Part shown: piece by piece, positions 17,084 to 25,338 of the stretch
Position numbering within the stretch: the stretch's first letter is position 1
How the letters are laid out: every line of letters begins with the position of its first letter
NCBI RefSeq assembly: GCF_003026285.1
Contig: NZ_PYOD01000021.1
Location: forward strand, 21,181 to 85,180
Length of the DNA: 64,000 bases
Reading direction: 5' to 3'
Origin: Photobacterium profundum
GTDB lineage: Bacteria; Pseudomonadota; Gammaproteobacteria; Enterobacterales; Vibrionaceae
Program-made: the position numbers and the translations under genes
Notes under the pieces: generated by a model
Told to the model about the DNA's origin: nothing
Seen by the model: the letters and a program-made list of their open reading frames with translations, nothing else
Databases searched by the model: none

Positions 17084-17518
17084 GTCGGAAGGAACTGACG
17101 GAACGGAACAGGAAAAAGCCAAGGATTTGGTAGTCTCAGGATGAGACCGGTGTATCAGGATGATATATCGAACATGGATAGTAAAAGGACCACCGAAGGA
17201 TTCGGTAACAGTAAGCAGGATGTTTATTGGTCAGGACGACAAAAGGACCACTTCAGGACGAAGTTAGGGACACCTCTAGGATAGAGGCATAAAGGAACAC
17301 TTCAGGGTTGAAGTAAAGGACACCTCCAGGAAGGAGATGAGAGTTGATATAGGATGTATCGACGGGTTAAGGAAAGCCAAAGGATCTCTTCAGGACGAAG
17401 ATAAAAGGACAATGCTGACGGATTACAGCAGTCAATGGAATGATGCAGGGAGCACCATAGTAGCCGGATTGCTGCAAGTAAGACCTAAGGGCGCGACGCA
17501 AGTCGCGCCCGCTCTTTT
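17084..17518 (+). ncRNA. csrB: CsrB-family CsrA-sequestering RNA, copy 3
   Basis: About 435 nt, the same length as copy 1 and differing from it at six positions by hand comparison. It has about 30 GGA motifs in the same hairpins and an identical terminator (9-bp stem with GCAA loop, 17489-17510). One difference turns a CAGGAT loop of copy 1 into CAGGGT and so removes one GGA. The -10 TAATCT (17071-17076) is inside the duplicated block, but the farther upstream sequence and the GacA-type box are unlike those of copy 1. The apparent small open frame at its 3' half is not a gene. Confidence 0.93.
17489..17518 (+). terminator. Terminator of csrB copy 3
   Basis: Identical to the terminator of copy 1: a 9-bp GC-rich stem, GCAA loop, then GCTCTTTTA. 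Confidence 0.92.
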
Positions 17519-17552
17519 ATGTCTGCTATCTAAGAGTTAGCTTTTGTGATGG

Positions 17553-17867
17553 CTAATCAACGTCAATATCTGGGATATGGTGAGCAGGCACATAAAACGT
17601 CATGGGTCTAAACCCTTTCATTTCGACAAAACCTTCATAATAGTCATGACCATCGGCTGAGAATTCAAACAGGTATACCGTTCGCCACCCCCAATTGCCC
17701 TTATTGTCTTTTAGTTTATGGGAACCTCTTGCTGTACTGAGTAATTGTAAGCCAAGGTTTTTACAGCGTTGGATGATAAATTTTTCGGCGAATTCAGTTT
17801 GACGTCGTTGTTGCCAAAACAAATATGCGCCGAATGCGACCAGCAAGATTGCGATTAAGTTATCCAT
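17553..17867 (-). CDS. DUF3301 family small membrane protein
   Basis: This 104-residue protein begins with a single membrane segment (LIAILLVAFGAYLFW) followed by basic QQRRQTEFAE, as in DUF3301 proteins of Vibrionaceae and relatives. The soluble remainder contains LGLQLLSTARG and YLFEFSADGHDYYEGF. It is probably anchored in the inner membrane; the function is unknown. It follows the DUF3549 gene after 41 bases on the same strand, a pairing that suggests one transcript, and it converges on the csrB array. Confidence 0.8.
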   Translation of the reverse strand: MDNLIAILLVAFGAYLFWQQRRQTEFAEKFIIQRCKNLGLQLLSTARGSHKLKDNKGNWGWRTVYLFEFSADGHDYYEGFVEMKGFRPMTFYVPAHHIPDIDVD

Positions 17868-17908
17868 AACAAATAAAACTATCCTTAATATCCTTTAAAT
17901 AGCACAGA

Positions 17909-18955
17909 CTATTTACTATGAGCATGTTGTTGGAGCTGGGTTATCGCTTCAACTAATGCAGGGTTTGCTTTACTGTGAAGAACTTGAAGCATAATTCCAC
18001 GAAGTAAAGGCAACATGACAAGATCGGTAAATAGCTGATTAAATAGCGTTTGATCTTTTGTTTCAGCAAGACGTAATAAGAATAGGCTTGCGGTGTCCGT
18101 GTTCGCTAAACCATACCAACAACGTCCTGCAATCGCGACTAAGACTTCTAGATGACAAAGCTCTGCGCGTTGTAATAAGGCATTAAGCTGCTCTGTAAGC
18201 GTGACAGCGTTGCTACCTGCAAGCGAACGGATAATAGCGGCTAGTAAGAAGAGATCTGGCTCTGAAGATGCCATTTCGGTGTGTAATCTTTCTTCTAAAC
18301 GCTTGCTTAGTGTTTCTGGAATATCACAATGCTCTAAACAACCCAGTAATGCATAAAGAGGGGGCATTGGTAGGTTGTTCACTGCTTTTCTTAGTAACGT
18401 GCTGTTATTTTCTTGCTTTATTCTTGCACAGATATCAGCCAAACCTTGCAGACCGACACCCTGCCATTGATCCCAGCCGAGATCACCACTTAGAAATAGC
18501 TGAGCATGCTCATAATACTGACTGGTCGATAATGAGAGAGCTTGACGTAATTGGGCATGAAAAATCGCCATTTTGTCGTCATTAGGCTTAAATGTGTATG
18601 GGTTAGCGGCTAATTTTTCTTGTTCCTCTTCTGTTGGCTCAGCATTGAGCGTTGCGCCCATGGCTTCGATAACATACTTGATAAAATCGCCTACAGCGGC
18701 TTGCTTCAATAATCCACGCTCGTCTAATGGTAAACGTAAGAACCAAACCCAAGGTGCATTATTGTTCTGCCAAAAAGAGATAGAAAGGTGCGCATGCTGC
18801 TGCAATGGCCATGGATAAGGCTGACGATTTTCTTCTACAGCTTTGAATTGCTCGATATCAATTTCGCAAACACGGCGACCAAGGTCGAAAATCTTGTACT
18901 GACAACCGGCATTATCAAGTAATTGGGTAAGGGTATGAAATTTATCCATGGACAT
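17909..18955 (-). CDS. DUF3549 family protein
   Basis: This 348-residue soluble protein fits the DUF3549 family of Vibrionaceae, Shewanella and Pseudomonas. Typical parts are FDLGRRVCEI near the start, WFLRLPLDERGLL near residue 75 and a helical C-terminal half of repeat-like segments. No catalytic motif is visible and the function is unknown. It lies divergent from yqcC and upstream of the DUF3301 gene. Confidence 0.78.
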   Translation of the reverse strand: MSMDKFHTLTQLLDNAGCQYKIFDLGRRVCEIDIEQFKAVEENRQPYPWPLQQHAHLSISFWQNNNAPWVWFLRLPLDERGLLKQAAVGDFIKYVIEAMGATLNAEPTEEEQEKLAANPYTFKPNDDKMAIFHAQLRQALSLSTSQYYEHAQLFLSGDLGWDQWQGVGLQGLADICARIKQENNSTLLRKAVNNLPMPPLYALLGCLEHCDIPETLSKRLEERLHTEMASSEPDLFLLAAIIRSLAGSNAVTLTEQLNALLQRAELCHLEVLVAIAGRCWYGLANTDTASLFLLRLAETKDQTLFNQLFTDLVMLPLLRGIMLQVLHSKANPALVEAITQLQQHAHSK

Positions 18956-19130
18956 AGTTATTGCTCCTAAATCTGATTCGTGAGTATATCAAAGACAGTA
19001 ATTAACTGACTATTCAATTGCGTAATTCATGTCATTAAGTACCAGAATCTTGATTGTAAGGTGTATCCGTTGTTGGGTGTCGGGGGATGAAATGGTATTC
19101 TAGCGCGCCAATTTCATGAGGATCTGTTGC

Positions 19131-19451
19131 ATGGATAAATATCGTCATAGCATGTTGTTACTGGAAAAACTTGAGACAGCCTTACGCGATGCCGACTTAT
19201 GGGAAAATGTACCACCAAGTGATGTGGCACTTGCGAGTACGGAACCTTTTGCTGTGGATACGCTATCTTGTAGTCAGTGGTTGCAATGGATTCTTATTCC
19301 GAGAATGACCCAGCTTATCGCGCTGAAACAACCGTTACCTCAACATTTTGAACTTTCCCCATATGTTGAAGAAGCAATGAAGCACGATAGTGGGATAAAT
19401 ATTATTCTTGGCGTAATACGTGAGTTAGATAACTTATTTAAGGCTCAATAA
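19131..19451 (+). CDS. yqcC: YqcC family protein
   Basis: This 106-residue protein matches the YqcC family (DUF446), with LEKLETALRDADLWE near the start and the conserved FAVDTLSCSQWLQWILIPRM in the middle. Function is unknown. The ATG at 19131 is chosen because GAGGA lies 8 bases upstream; an ATG five codons earlier would overlap that site. truC starts two bases after its stop, and the order yqcC-truC-yqcA is the same as in E. coli. Confidence 0.92.
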   Translation: MDKYRHSMLLLEKLETALRDADLWENVPPSDVALASTEPFAVDTLSCSQWLQWILIPRMTQLIALKQPLPQHFELSPYVEEAMKHDSGINIILGVIRELDNLFKAQ

Positions 19452-19453
19452 TT

Positions 19454-20188
19454 GTGGAATTAGACATTCTTTTTCAAGATGAATACTTAGTTGCGGTTAA
19501 TAAGCCCTCTGGCATGTTGGTTCACCGCTCTTGGCTTGATCGCCATGAAACGGTATTTGTAATGCAAACATTACGTGACCAAATTGGTCAGCATGTATTT
19601 CCACTTCATCGGTTAGATCGCCCTACATCTGGGGTGTTATTATTTGGTTTATCGAGTGAAATTGCATCGCAAATGATGCCTGTATTTTCTGGACGAGATA
19701 TTCATAAAACATATCACGCTGTTGTTCGTGGTTGGATCAAAGACGCTGCAGTACTTGATTACCCGTTGAAAAAAGAACTTGATAAAATAGCGGATAAAAA
19801 CGCAGCAGAACAAGAAGCCCAAGATGCAGTAACAGCCTATAGTCCACTTGCTACCATAGAAACCAATATTCCAGTAGGTCGTTATGCAACTAGCCGTTAT
19901 TGCTTAGTTGAAATGAAACCTGAAACGGGCCGTAAACACCAGTTGCGTCGCCATATGCATCATTTAAACCATCACATTATTGGTGACGTAAATCATGGTG
20001 ATGGTCGCCACAATCGTATGTTCCGTGAAAATTATGATTGCCACCGTTTGATGTTGCATGCCTCTCGCTTGCAATTTGTTCATCCAATAACAAAGCAAGC
20101 GCTAGATATTCGTGCATCAATTGATGAAACATGGTTACGGGTGATGTCTAAATTTAATTGGTCTACTGAACTACTAAACTTAAAATAG
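19454..20188 (+). CDS. truC: tRNA pseudouridine(65) synthase TruC
   Basis: This 244-residue RluA-family synthase makes pseudouridine 65 in certain tRNAs. The catalytic aspartate is in HRLDRPTSGVLLFG near residue 55. Other family parts are NKPSGMLVHRS and ETGRKHQLRRHMHHLNHHIIGD. It starts with GTG two bases after the yqcC stop, suggesting coupled translation. The RluA group is broad, but synteny with yqcC and yqcA makes TruC clear. Confidence 0.94.
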   Translation: MELDILFQDEYLVAVNKPSGMLVHRSWLDRHETVFVMQTLRDQIGQHVFPLHRLDRPTSGVLLFGLSSEIASQMMPVFSGRDIHKTYHAVVRGWIKDAAVLDYPLKKELDKIADKNAAEQEAQDAVTAYSPLATIETNIPVGRYATSRYCLVEMKPETGRKHQLRRHMHHLNHHIIGDVNHGDGRHNRMFRENYDCHRLMLHASRLQFVHPITKQALDIRASIDETWLRVMSKFNWSTELLNLK

Positions 20189-20335
20189 TGACTAGAACGG
20201 TCAATCTTAGTGGCTAAATCATTACAGCACTTTTTTAATGAGGTAGCTCTCGTTGTCGAGTTATCTTATTTGCATCTTCGGATATAAAAAGCCAAATTCA
20301 TTTTTGGACTCTCTGAAAATAAAGGCTAGGACGCT

Positions 20336-20791
20336 ATGGCTAAAATTGGTGTATTTGTTGGTTCTGTATTTGGTGGCGCTGAAGATGTTGCCCAAGATGT
20401 AATTACCCAGTTAAGCAGTAATGGGCATACGGCTCAGCTGTATTTAGATCCTCAACTTGATGATTTTTTAGCATATCAAAATGACACCATTGTTGTTATT
20501 ACCTCGACAACGGGGCAGGGTGAAGTGCCTGATAACCTTTTGCCACTATATGTTGCGCTGAATGATCAATTTCCATTGATGCCTAAGTTAAGTTATGGCG
20601 TGATTTCAATGGGGGATTCAAGTTATGGTGAAGACCGTTATTGTGGGGCGGGGCGTCAGTTTGATGAGATGCTGCAACAACTGCAGGCTAAGCCTGTTGC
20701 AGAACGATTAGATATTGATGCATGCGTTAACTTTGATGCATTAGAAGCGGCGCTTCCTTGGTTAAGTCGTTTTTTGAAGCAAATTGTTTAG
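20336..20791 (+). CDS. yqcA: Flavodoxin YqcA (MioC-like)
   Basis: This 151-residue protein is a short-chain flavodoxin that binds FMN. The phosphate-binding loop is atypical, GSVFGGAEDVA, while TSTTGQGEVPDNLLP and GDSSYGEDRYCGAGRQFDE cover the isoalloxazine. It matches E. coli YqcA (149). The electron partner is not known. It follows truC after 147 bp, which leave room for its own promoter. Confidence 0.92.
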   Translation: MAKIGVFVGSVFGGAEDVAQDVITQLSSNGHTAQLYLDPQLDDFLAYQNDTIVVITSTTGQGEVPDNLLPLYVALNDQFPLMPKLSYGVISMGDSSYGEDRYCGAGRQFDEMLQQLQAKPVAERLDIDACVNFDALEAALPWLSRFLKQIV

Positions 20792-20796
20792 ATGAT

Positions 20797-20828
20797 GATT
20801 TCTGCTCTTCAAGAAGAGAGCAGAAATC
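20797..20828. terminator. Hairpin between convergent yqcA and yaeH
   Basis: A 12-bp perfect stem (20797-20808 with 20817-20828) and an 8-base loop lie directly after yqcA. The U-run is poor on both strands. Confidence 0.6.
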
Positions 20829-20836
20829 AATGATGT

Positions 20837-21217
20837 TTATTTTAATTTTTCTAAATCAGCTTCAATTTCTGATATTTTGTGGCTTACAACACGCTCTAAA
20901 TGACGTAAGTCACCTAAAATTTTCTTCTTAATATCCACTTCTGTATGCTTTCTTTTAGTAATGATATCGAGCTCATCAATAATATGAGTCAGTGTTCGAT
21001 TTATTTCAGTTATTTCTTTGTATTCACGGCTGCCGCTATTCACTAATACGGATTTACGCTGACGAGGAAATTTAAATTTCACACTTTTTGCAAATAACTC
21101 ACCTTTATTTTTTGCAAAATAGACTTTTAGAATGTCATTGGCGGCTTCTTGGCGCAGGCTGTAACGTTCAATTTTTTCTGGTTGTTCTATACCAATACTG
21201 GTGAGGTGTGGATACAT
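20837..21217 (-). CDS. yaeH: DUF3461 protein YaeH
   Basis: This 126-residue protein matches E. coli YaeH (128) with ERYSLRQEAANDILKVYF, AKSVKFKFPRQRKS and a C-terminal ILGDLRHLERVVSHKISEIE coiled-coil-like helix. Function is unknown; the family is widespread in gammaproteobacteria. In E. coli it also lies close to dapD, glnD and map, which agrees with the position next to glnD here. Confidence 0.93.
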   Translation of the reverse strand: MYPHLTSIGIEQPEKIERYSLRQEAANDILKVYFAKNKGELFAKSVKFKFPRQRKSVLVNSGSREYKEITEINRTLTHIIDELDIITKRKHTEVDIKKKILGDLRHLERVVSHKISEIEADLEKLK

Positions 21218-21405
21218 AAGGGCCTCTGCTTATATGTTCTGATATTTTACGAGCAATAAAAGAACTGTAGCAAGAACCTATCATAACGTCCTGATAGTCG
21301 AGCCAGAGTGTGGTGAAGATCGCGCATCCTTTAAGTAAAAAATATTTAGCGTAAAGAATGCGTATGAATAAGGTATTCGAGTGCATCAGGTATTTATACT
21401 CAAGC

Positions 21406-24030
21406 CTAATCTTGAGGGGTCAGCTTGATGATTAATGCCTCTTTCAATGCTTGTTGATGCTCTTCCGTTAACGGACTACCGTGCTCATTGACCAAAATAA
21501 AGAAATCTTCTGCTCGTTCACCAATGGTGGTGATTTTAGCGGCTTGCAGGCTGACTTTTTGTTTGGCAAAAACGGCACCAATTCGAGCAAGCAAACCAGG
21601 CGTGTCTAATGCAATAAGCTCCATTGTTGTTTTTTTCCCCGTTTTAGTTGGCAAAAAATCGACTTGGGTTTTAACGTTAAAGTGCATTAATTTACGTGGT
21701 GCGCGTTTATTTTTACGCTCTGATTTCATTTTTGTCAGTGCGTTAACAAGTGCACGTCGAATCGTATTGTGGCGATTTTCTGGTATGGCTTGTCCGCTTG
21801 GATCCAGCACCATAAATGTATCAAGCGTGTAACCGTCTTTACTGTTCATGATTTGGGCATCGTGAACACTGAGGTTTTTCTTATCCAGTTCTGATACCAC
21901 AATTGCAAATAATTTGGCTTTGTCTTTATTATAAACAAAAACCTCCGTCCCCCCTCTTGTCGCTTTTTTACTCAACAGTATGAGAGGTTTATCATGATCA
22001 TGCGTGAGTAGCGCTTCGGCATGCCAGGCTAATTGCTTGTGTGTATGACGCAAGAAATAATCAGCTTTAAAACGTTGCCATAGCACTTCTATTTCACGAG
22101 GTGCAAAGCCTTTTCCGCGCAAAATAGCAGAAGATAGCTGTTGGTTGTGGCGGATACGGTCACGTACATCAGGGGTATTTTCTAATCCACGGCGTAACGC
22201 TTTTTGTGTTGAGTAATAGAGCTCTGCGAGCAGAGTGCGCTTCCAGCTATTCCATAACTCTTGGTTTGTTGCGCAAATATCAGCCACGGTTAGGCAAACC
22301 AAATAATCGAGGCGTTCTTCATCACGCACTTCTTTGGCAAATTCAGCGACAACCTCTGGGTCATAGATGTCTCGACGCTGAGCGGTGACTGACATCAGCA
22401 GGTGCTTTTGAACCAACCAAGCGATGAGGTTAGCTTCTGGGCGTGATAAACCGTGCTGAATACAGAACTTATGCGCTTCGACTGCGCCAAGCTCTGAGTG
22501 ATCCCCACCACGGCCTTTGGCTATATCATGGAAAATACCCGCAATGGTGAGTAACTCCTTTTTGATGATCCTAGGATAGACTTCACAGCAAATAGGGTGA
22601 CGCTCTCGATTTTCTGGATCATTAAATTTATTGAGATTCTTGATAAGGCGAACGCTGTGTTCATCGACCGTGTATACATGGAACAAATCAAATTGCATCT
22701 GACCTACAATCTGACTCCATTGAGGTAAATATGCCGATAAAACGCCATGACGGTGCATTAAGCGAAATGCTTTTTGTAAAGTATTTGGCTGACGAACCAA
22801 TTCCATGAATTTTTCACGGGCCTCGGGAATATCAACTAAAAATACGTTTAAACGTCGTCGAGCTGTACGTAGTTGGCGAAGTGTCGGAGCCGCTATACCG
22901 TCAATGTCACCGTTTTGTGCTATGTGCAAAAACATATCAAGGATCGTTTCCGGGCGGGCTTGGAATAATGCCGGTTTTGTTGCTTCAATTAAATGCCCGC
23001 GAATTTGAAAGTCATCACTAAGCTGTATTGTTTCAACTGTTTTGTCGTTATCGAGAATTGCTTGATCAAACAATTGAAGTAACATTTTATTGAGTTCAAG
23101 TACGCGACGTAATGTGCGATAAAACTCTTTCATCATCATTTCGACACCGCGATTGCCTTCTCCGGTGTAGCCTAAATTCTCAGCAACGGATGGTTGGTGT
23201 GAAAAAGTGAGGCGGTTATCGTAGCGGCGTAACTCAATGTGTAAGGCAAAACGAATGCGCCATAGTGAATCTTGGCATTCAACTAATTCACGGTATTCCG
23301 CATCAGTTAAAAAGCCAAATCGACTCATTTCTAACAAGCTGGTTGCCCCAAAATGACGGCGTGCAACCCAGCTTAAAGTATGAATATCTCGTAATCCGCC
23401 AGGGCTTGATTTGATATCAGGTTCTAGATTATATGTGGTGTCGTGATAACGAGCATGGCGTGTTTTTTGTTCTTCTAATTTAGCCCGATAAAAGTCTTCA
23501 CTCGGCCAAAAGTTACCTGCATTGATACGTTCTTGTAGGCACTGAAATACATCGTTACTGCCACAGAGTATGCGTGCCTCGGTTAGGTTCGTAGCAACCG
23601 TTAAATCATCGCTGCCAATTTCAATACAGTCATCGATAGTCCGTACACTATGGCCGATCTCTAAACGCAGATCCCATAAGAAGGTTAAAAATTCACTGAC
23701 GATTTTTCCTGTTTCATCGCTCAGTGGTTGAGCGCTTAAGATTAGAATATCGACATCTGATAATGGATGTAACTCACCCCGACCATACCCACCTACAGCG
23801 ACTAATGCGATATTCGGATATTGATTTACGCCATAATGTTCCCACAGACGAATTAGTAATTTATCAATAAAAGTCGAGCGGGACAGTACCAAATCGGTTA
23901 CTGGACGATGCTGGATAAATTGTTGTTTTTGCTGTTCAGCAAATTGTTCAAGCGCGTTACGCAAGTTTTCTTGGGTAATAGCTTCAACAGGAAGTGTTTG
24001 AGGGTTAGTTATCGTAGAGGTGTTAATCAT
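21406..24030 (-). CDS. glnD: Bifunctional uridylyltransferase/uridylyl-removing enzyme GlnD
   Basis: This 874-residue protein is the glutamine sensor that adds UMP to PII proteins when nitrogen is short and removes it when glutamine is high. The nucleotidyltransferase site is VGGYGRGELHPLSDVDILIL (about residues 78-97). A central HD phosphohydrolase has FHDIAKGRGGDHSELG (near residue 500). Two C-terminal ACT domains follow, the last containing TMELIALDTPGLLARIGAVF. Length is close to E. coli GlnD (890). It is downstream of map on the same strand with a terminator between them. Confidence 0.97.
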   Translation of the reverse strand: MINTSTITNPQTLPVEAITQENLRNALEQFAEQQKQQFIQHRPVTDLVLSRSTFIDKLLIRLWEHYGVNQYPNIALVAVGGYGRGELHPLSDVDILILSAQPLSDETGKIVSEFLTFLWDLRLEIGHSVRTIDDCIEIGSDDLTVATNLTEARILCGSNDVFQCLQERINAGNFWPSEDFYRAKLEEQKTRHARYHDTTYNLEPDIKSSPGGLRDIHTLSWVARRHFGATSLLEMSRFGFLTDAEYRELVECQDSLWRIRFALHIELRRYDNRLTFSHQPSVAENLGYTGEGNRGVEMMMKEFYRTLRRVLELNKMLLQLFDQAILDNDKTVETIQLSDDFQIRGHLIEATKPALFQARPETILDMFLHIAQNGDIDGIAAPTLRQLRTARRRLNVFLVDIPEAREKFMELVRQPNTLQKAFRLMHRHGVLSAYLPQWSQIVGQMQFDLFHVYTVDEHSVRLIKNLNKFNDPENRERHPICCEVYPRIIKKELLTIAGIFHDIAKGRGGDHSELGAVEAHKFCIQHGLSRPEANLIAWLVQKHLLMSVTAQRRDIYDPEVVAEFAKEVRDEERLDYLVCLTVADICATNQELWNSWKRTLLAELYYSTQKALRRGLENTPDVRDRIRHNQQLSSAILRGKGFAPREIEVLWQRFKADYFLRHTHKQLAWHAEALLTHDHDKPLILLSKKATRGGTEVFVYNKDKAKLFAIVVSELDKKNLSVHDAQIMNSKDGYTLDTFMVLDPSGQAIPENRHNTIRRALVNALTKMKSERKNKRAPRKLMHFNVKTQVDFLPTKTGKKTTMELIALDTPGLLARIGAVFAKQKVSLQAAKITTIGERAEDFFILVNEHGSPLTEEHQQALKEALIIKLTPQD

Positions 24031-24155
24031 CGCGGTCCATGCCCTGTGATGTAGTGCTTAGTCTTACTATAACTGGATCATAATAAATGGGTAGTGGTTA
24101 TCGATAGATTGCTAACGGTTGGGGGAGAGTGTTAAGGGGGGAGTTCGTACTAAGG

Positions 24156-24180
24156 AAAAGTCGGCACATGGCCGACTTTT
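24156..24180. terminator. Terminator between map and glnD
   Basis: A 10-bp stem AAAAGTCGGC/GCCGACTTTT with a 5-base loop. T-runs flank it in both directions; on the minus strand it ends map. Confidence 0.88.
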
Positions 24181-24186
24181 TCAATA

Positions 24187-25014
24187 TTATGCTTTGATGA
24201 TACGAGGTAGTGTTTCATCTTTTCGTAATGTAAGCACTTCACAACCAGTTTCAGTGACCAGTAGTGTATGTTCCCACTGTGCTGATTTTTTGCCATCAAC
24301 AGTATATACAGTCCAACCATCATTATCGTCAGATACACAGCCAAATTTACCAGCATTGATCATCGGTTCGATAGTAAAACACATACCTGCTTTTAACACC
24401 GTACGGTCGTTGTTTTTGTAATGAACAACCTGAGGCTCTTCATGAAACTCGTTACCAATACCATGCCCACAGTAATCTTTAACAATAGAGAAGCGGCTGT
24501 TACCCGTTTTAATGAATTTCTGAATCGCAGTACCAATTTCACCTAGTTTAGTGCCAGGTTTTACCTTCTTGATTGCAAGGTAAAGGCTTTCTTGTGCAAC
24601 ACGGCATAGGCGTTTGTCATCCAGTGAAACTTCACCGATCTCAAACATCTTAGAGGTATCACCGTGGTAGCCATCTTTAATAACAGTAATGTCGATATTA
24701 AGGATGTCGCCATCTTTTAATACTGCTGGTTTGTTGTAAGAGCCATTAACGTCTTCATCTTTTTCAGCGGGAATGCCGTGGCAAACAACGTGATTTATAG
24801 ATGTACAAACCGATTTAGGGAAACCGTGATAGTTGAGTGGCGCAGGAATTGCGTTCTGCTCTTTTGTGATGAAATCGTGACAGATTCGATCTATCTCTTC
24901 TGTCGTTACGCCCGCTTTTACATGGGGTTCAATCATCTCTAGCACATCAGCAGCCAAACGGCCGGCTACGCGCATTTTTTCTATTTCATCAGCCGTTTTG
25001 ATCTTAATGCTCAT
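24187..25014 (-). CDS. map: Methionine aminopeptidase, type I
   Basis: This 275-residue enzyme removes the initiator methionine. The five metal ligands are visible: two aspartates in NIDITVIKDGYHGDTSKMF, a histidine in GHGIGNEFHEEPQV, and glutamates in FTIEPM and WEHTLLV. It differs from E. coli Map (264) by about 11 extra residues before LKDGDILNID (the stretch EKDEDVNGSYNKPAV). It is divergent from rpsB, as in other gammaproteobacteria. Confidence 0.96.
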   Translation of the reverse strand: MSIKIKTADEIEKMRVAGRLAADVLEMIEPHVKAGVTTEEIDRICHDFITKEQNAIPAPLNYHGFPKSVCTSINHVVCHGIPAEKDEDVNGSYNKPAVLKDGDILNIDITVIKDGYHGDTSKMFEIGEVSLDDKRLCRVAQESLYLAIKKVKPGTKLGEIGTAIQKFIKTGNSRFSIVKDYCGHGIGNEFHEEPQVVHYKNNDRTVLKAGMCFTIEPMINAGKFGCVSDDNDGWTVYTVDGKKSAQWEHTLLVTETGCEVLTLRKDETLPRIIKA

Positions 25015-25218
25015 ACAATATTCTCTATATTTTACTGTTTGCTATTAATCATATGTTAACAGTGAGGAGGGGCGATGGAAACCAAGTTTAGATACATCAA
25101 CTAAACTTAGTCTGGATTATTGCTATAAAGATATGGTATAAAACGCGCCGTAATTAGCTAATTTGGTTTCGACTCTATTAGTTAAATTACACACACTTTT
25201 ATTAATCACTCACACATA

Positions 25219-25338
25219 TCGACACATGCTCCGGGGTGCCCGCCATTTTTAATAAGCCCATTATGGACTTAGGTAAAATGGATAGAGGGTCGGTAGGATG
25301 GGATATGTGGACGCCTAACCCCATAGAGGAATTATTCA
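25219..25338 (+). promoter_or_regulatory. Structured rpsB mRNA leader (t44/S2 leader type)
   Basis: The 324 bp between map and rpsB have no gene. From about 25219 the DNA is GC-rich and could fold (CTCCGGGGTGCCCGCC, later GACGCCTAACCCC), and AGAGGA precedes the rpsB start. This is where the autoregulatory S2 leader, described in E. coli as t44 RNA, is located. A TATAAA at 25137-25142 with a GC-rich ACGCGCC discriminator suggests the promoter. Exact ends are not determined. Confidence 0.65.

Larger units (their letters stand above)
17068..17529 (+). repeat. 462-bp direct repeat, right copy
   Basis: Matches 15603-16064 base for base apart from six substitutions. It spans the -10 region, csrB copy 3 and its terminator, and lies 1465 bp from the left copy. 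Confidence 0.9.

Noticed and set aside
15619..17518. GGA-rich short repeats as a CRISPR array
   Set aside because: The repeats are only a few bases long, irregularly spaced and set in hairpins; there are no uniform spacers and no cas genes.
21168..21386. 72-codon minus-strand frame between yaeH and glnD
   Set aside because: It overlaps the conserved start of yaeH in another frame and reads as random hydrophobic sequence.
24119..24421. 100-codon plus-strand frame over the end of map
   Set aside because: It is antisense to map and its terminator and matches no family.
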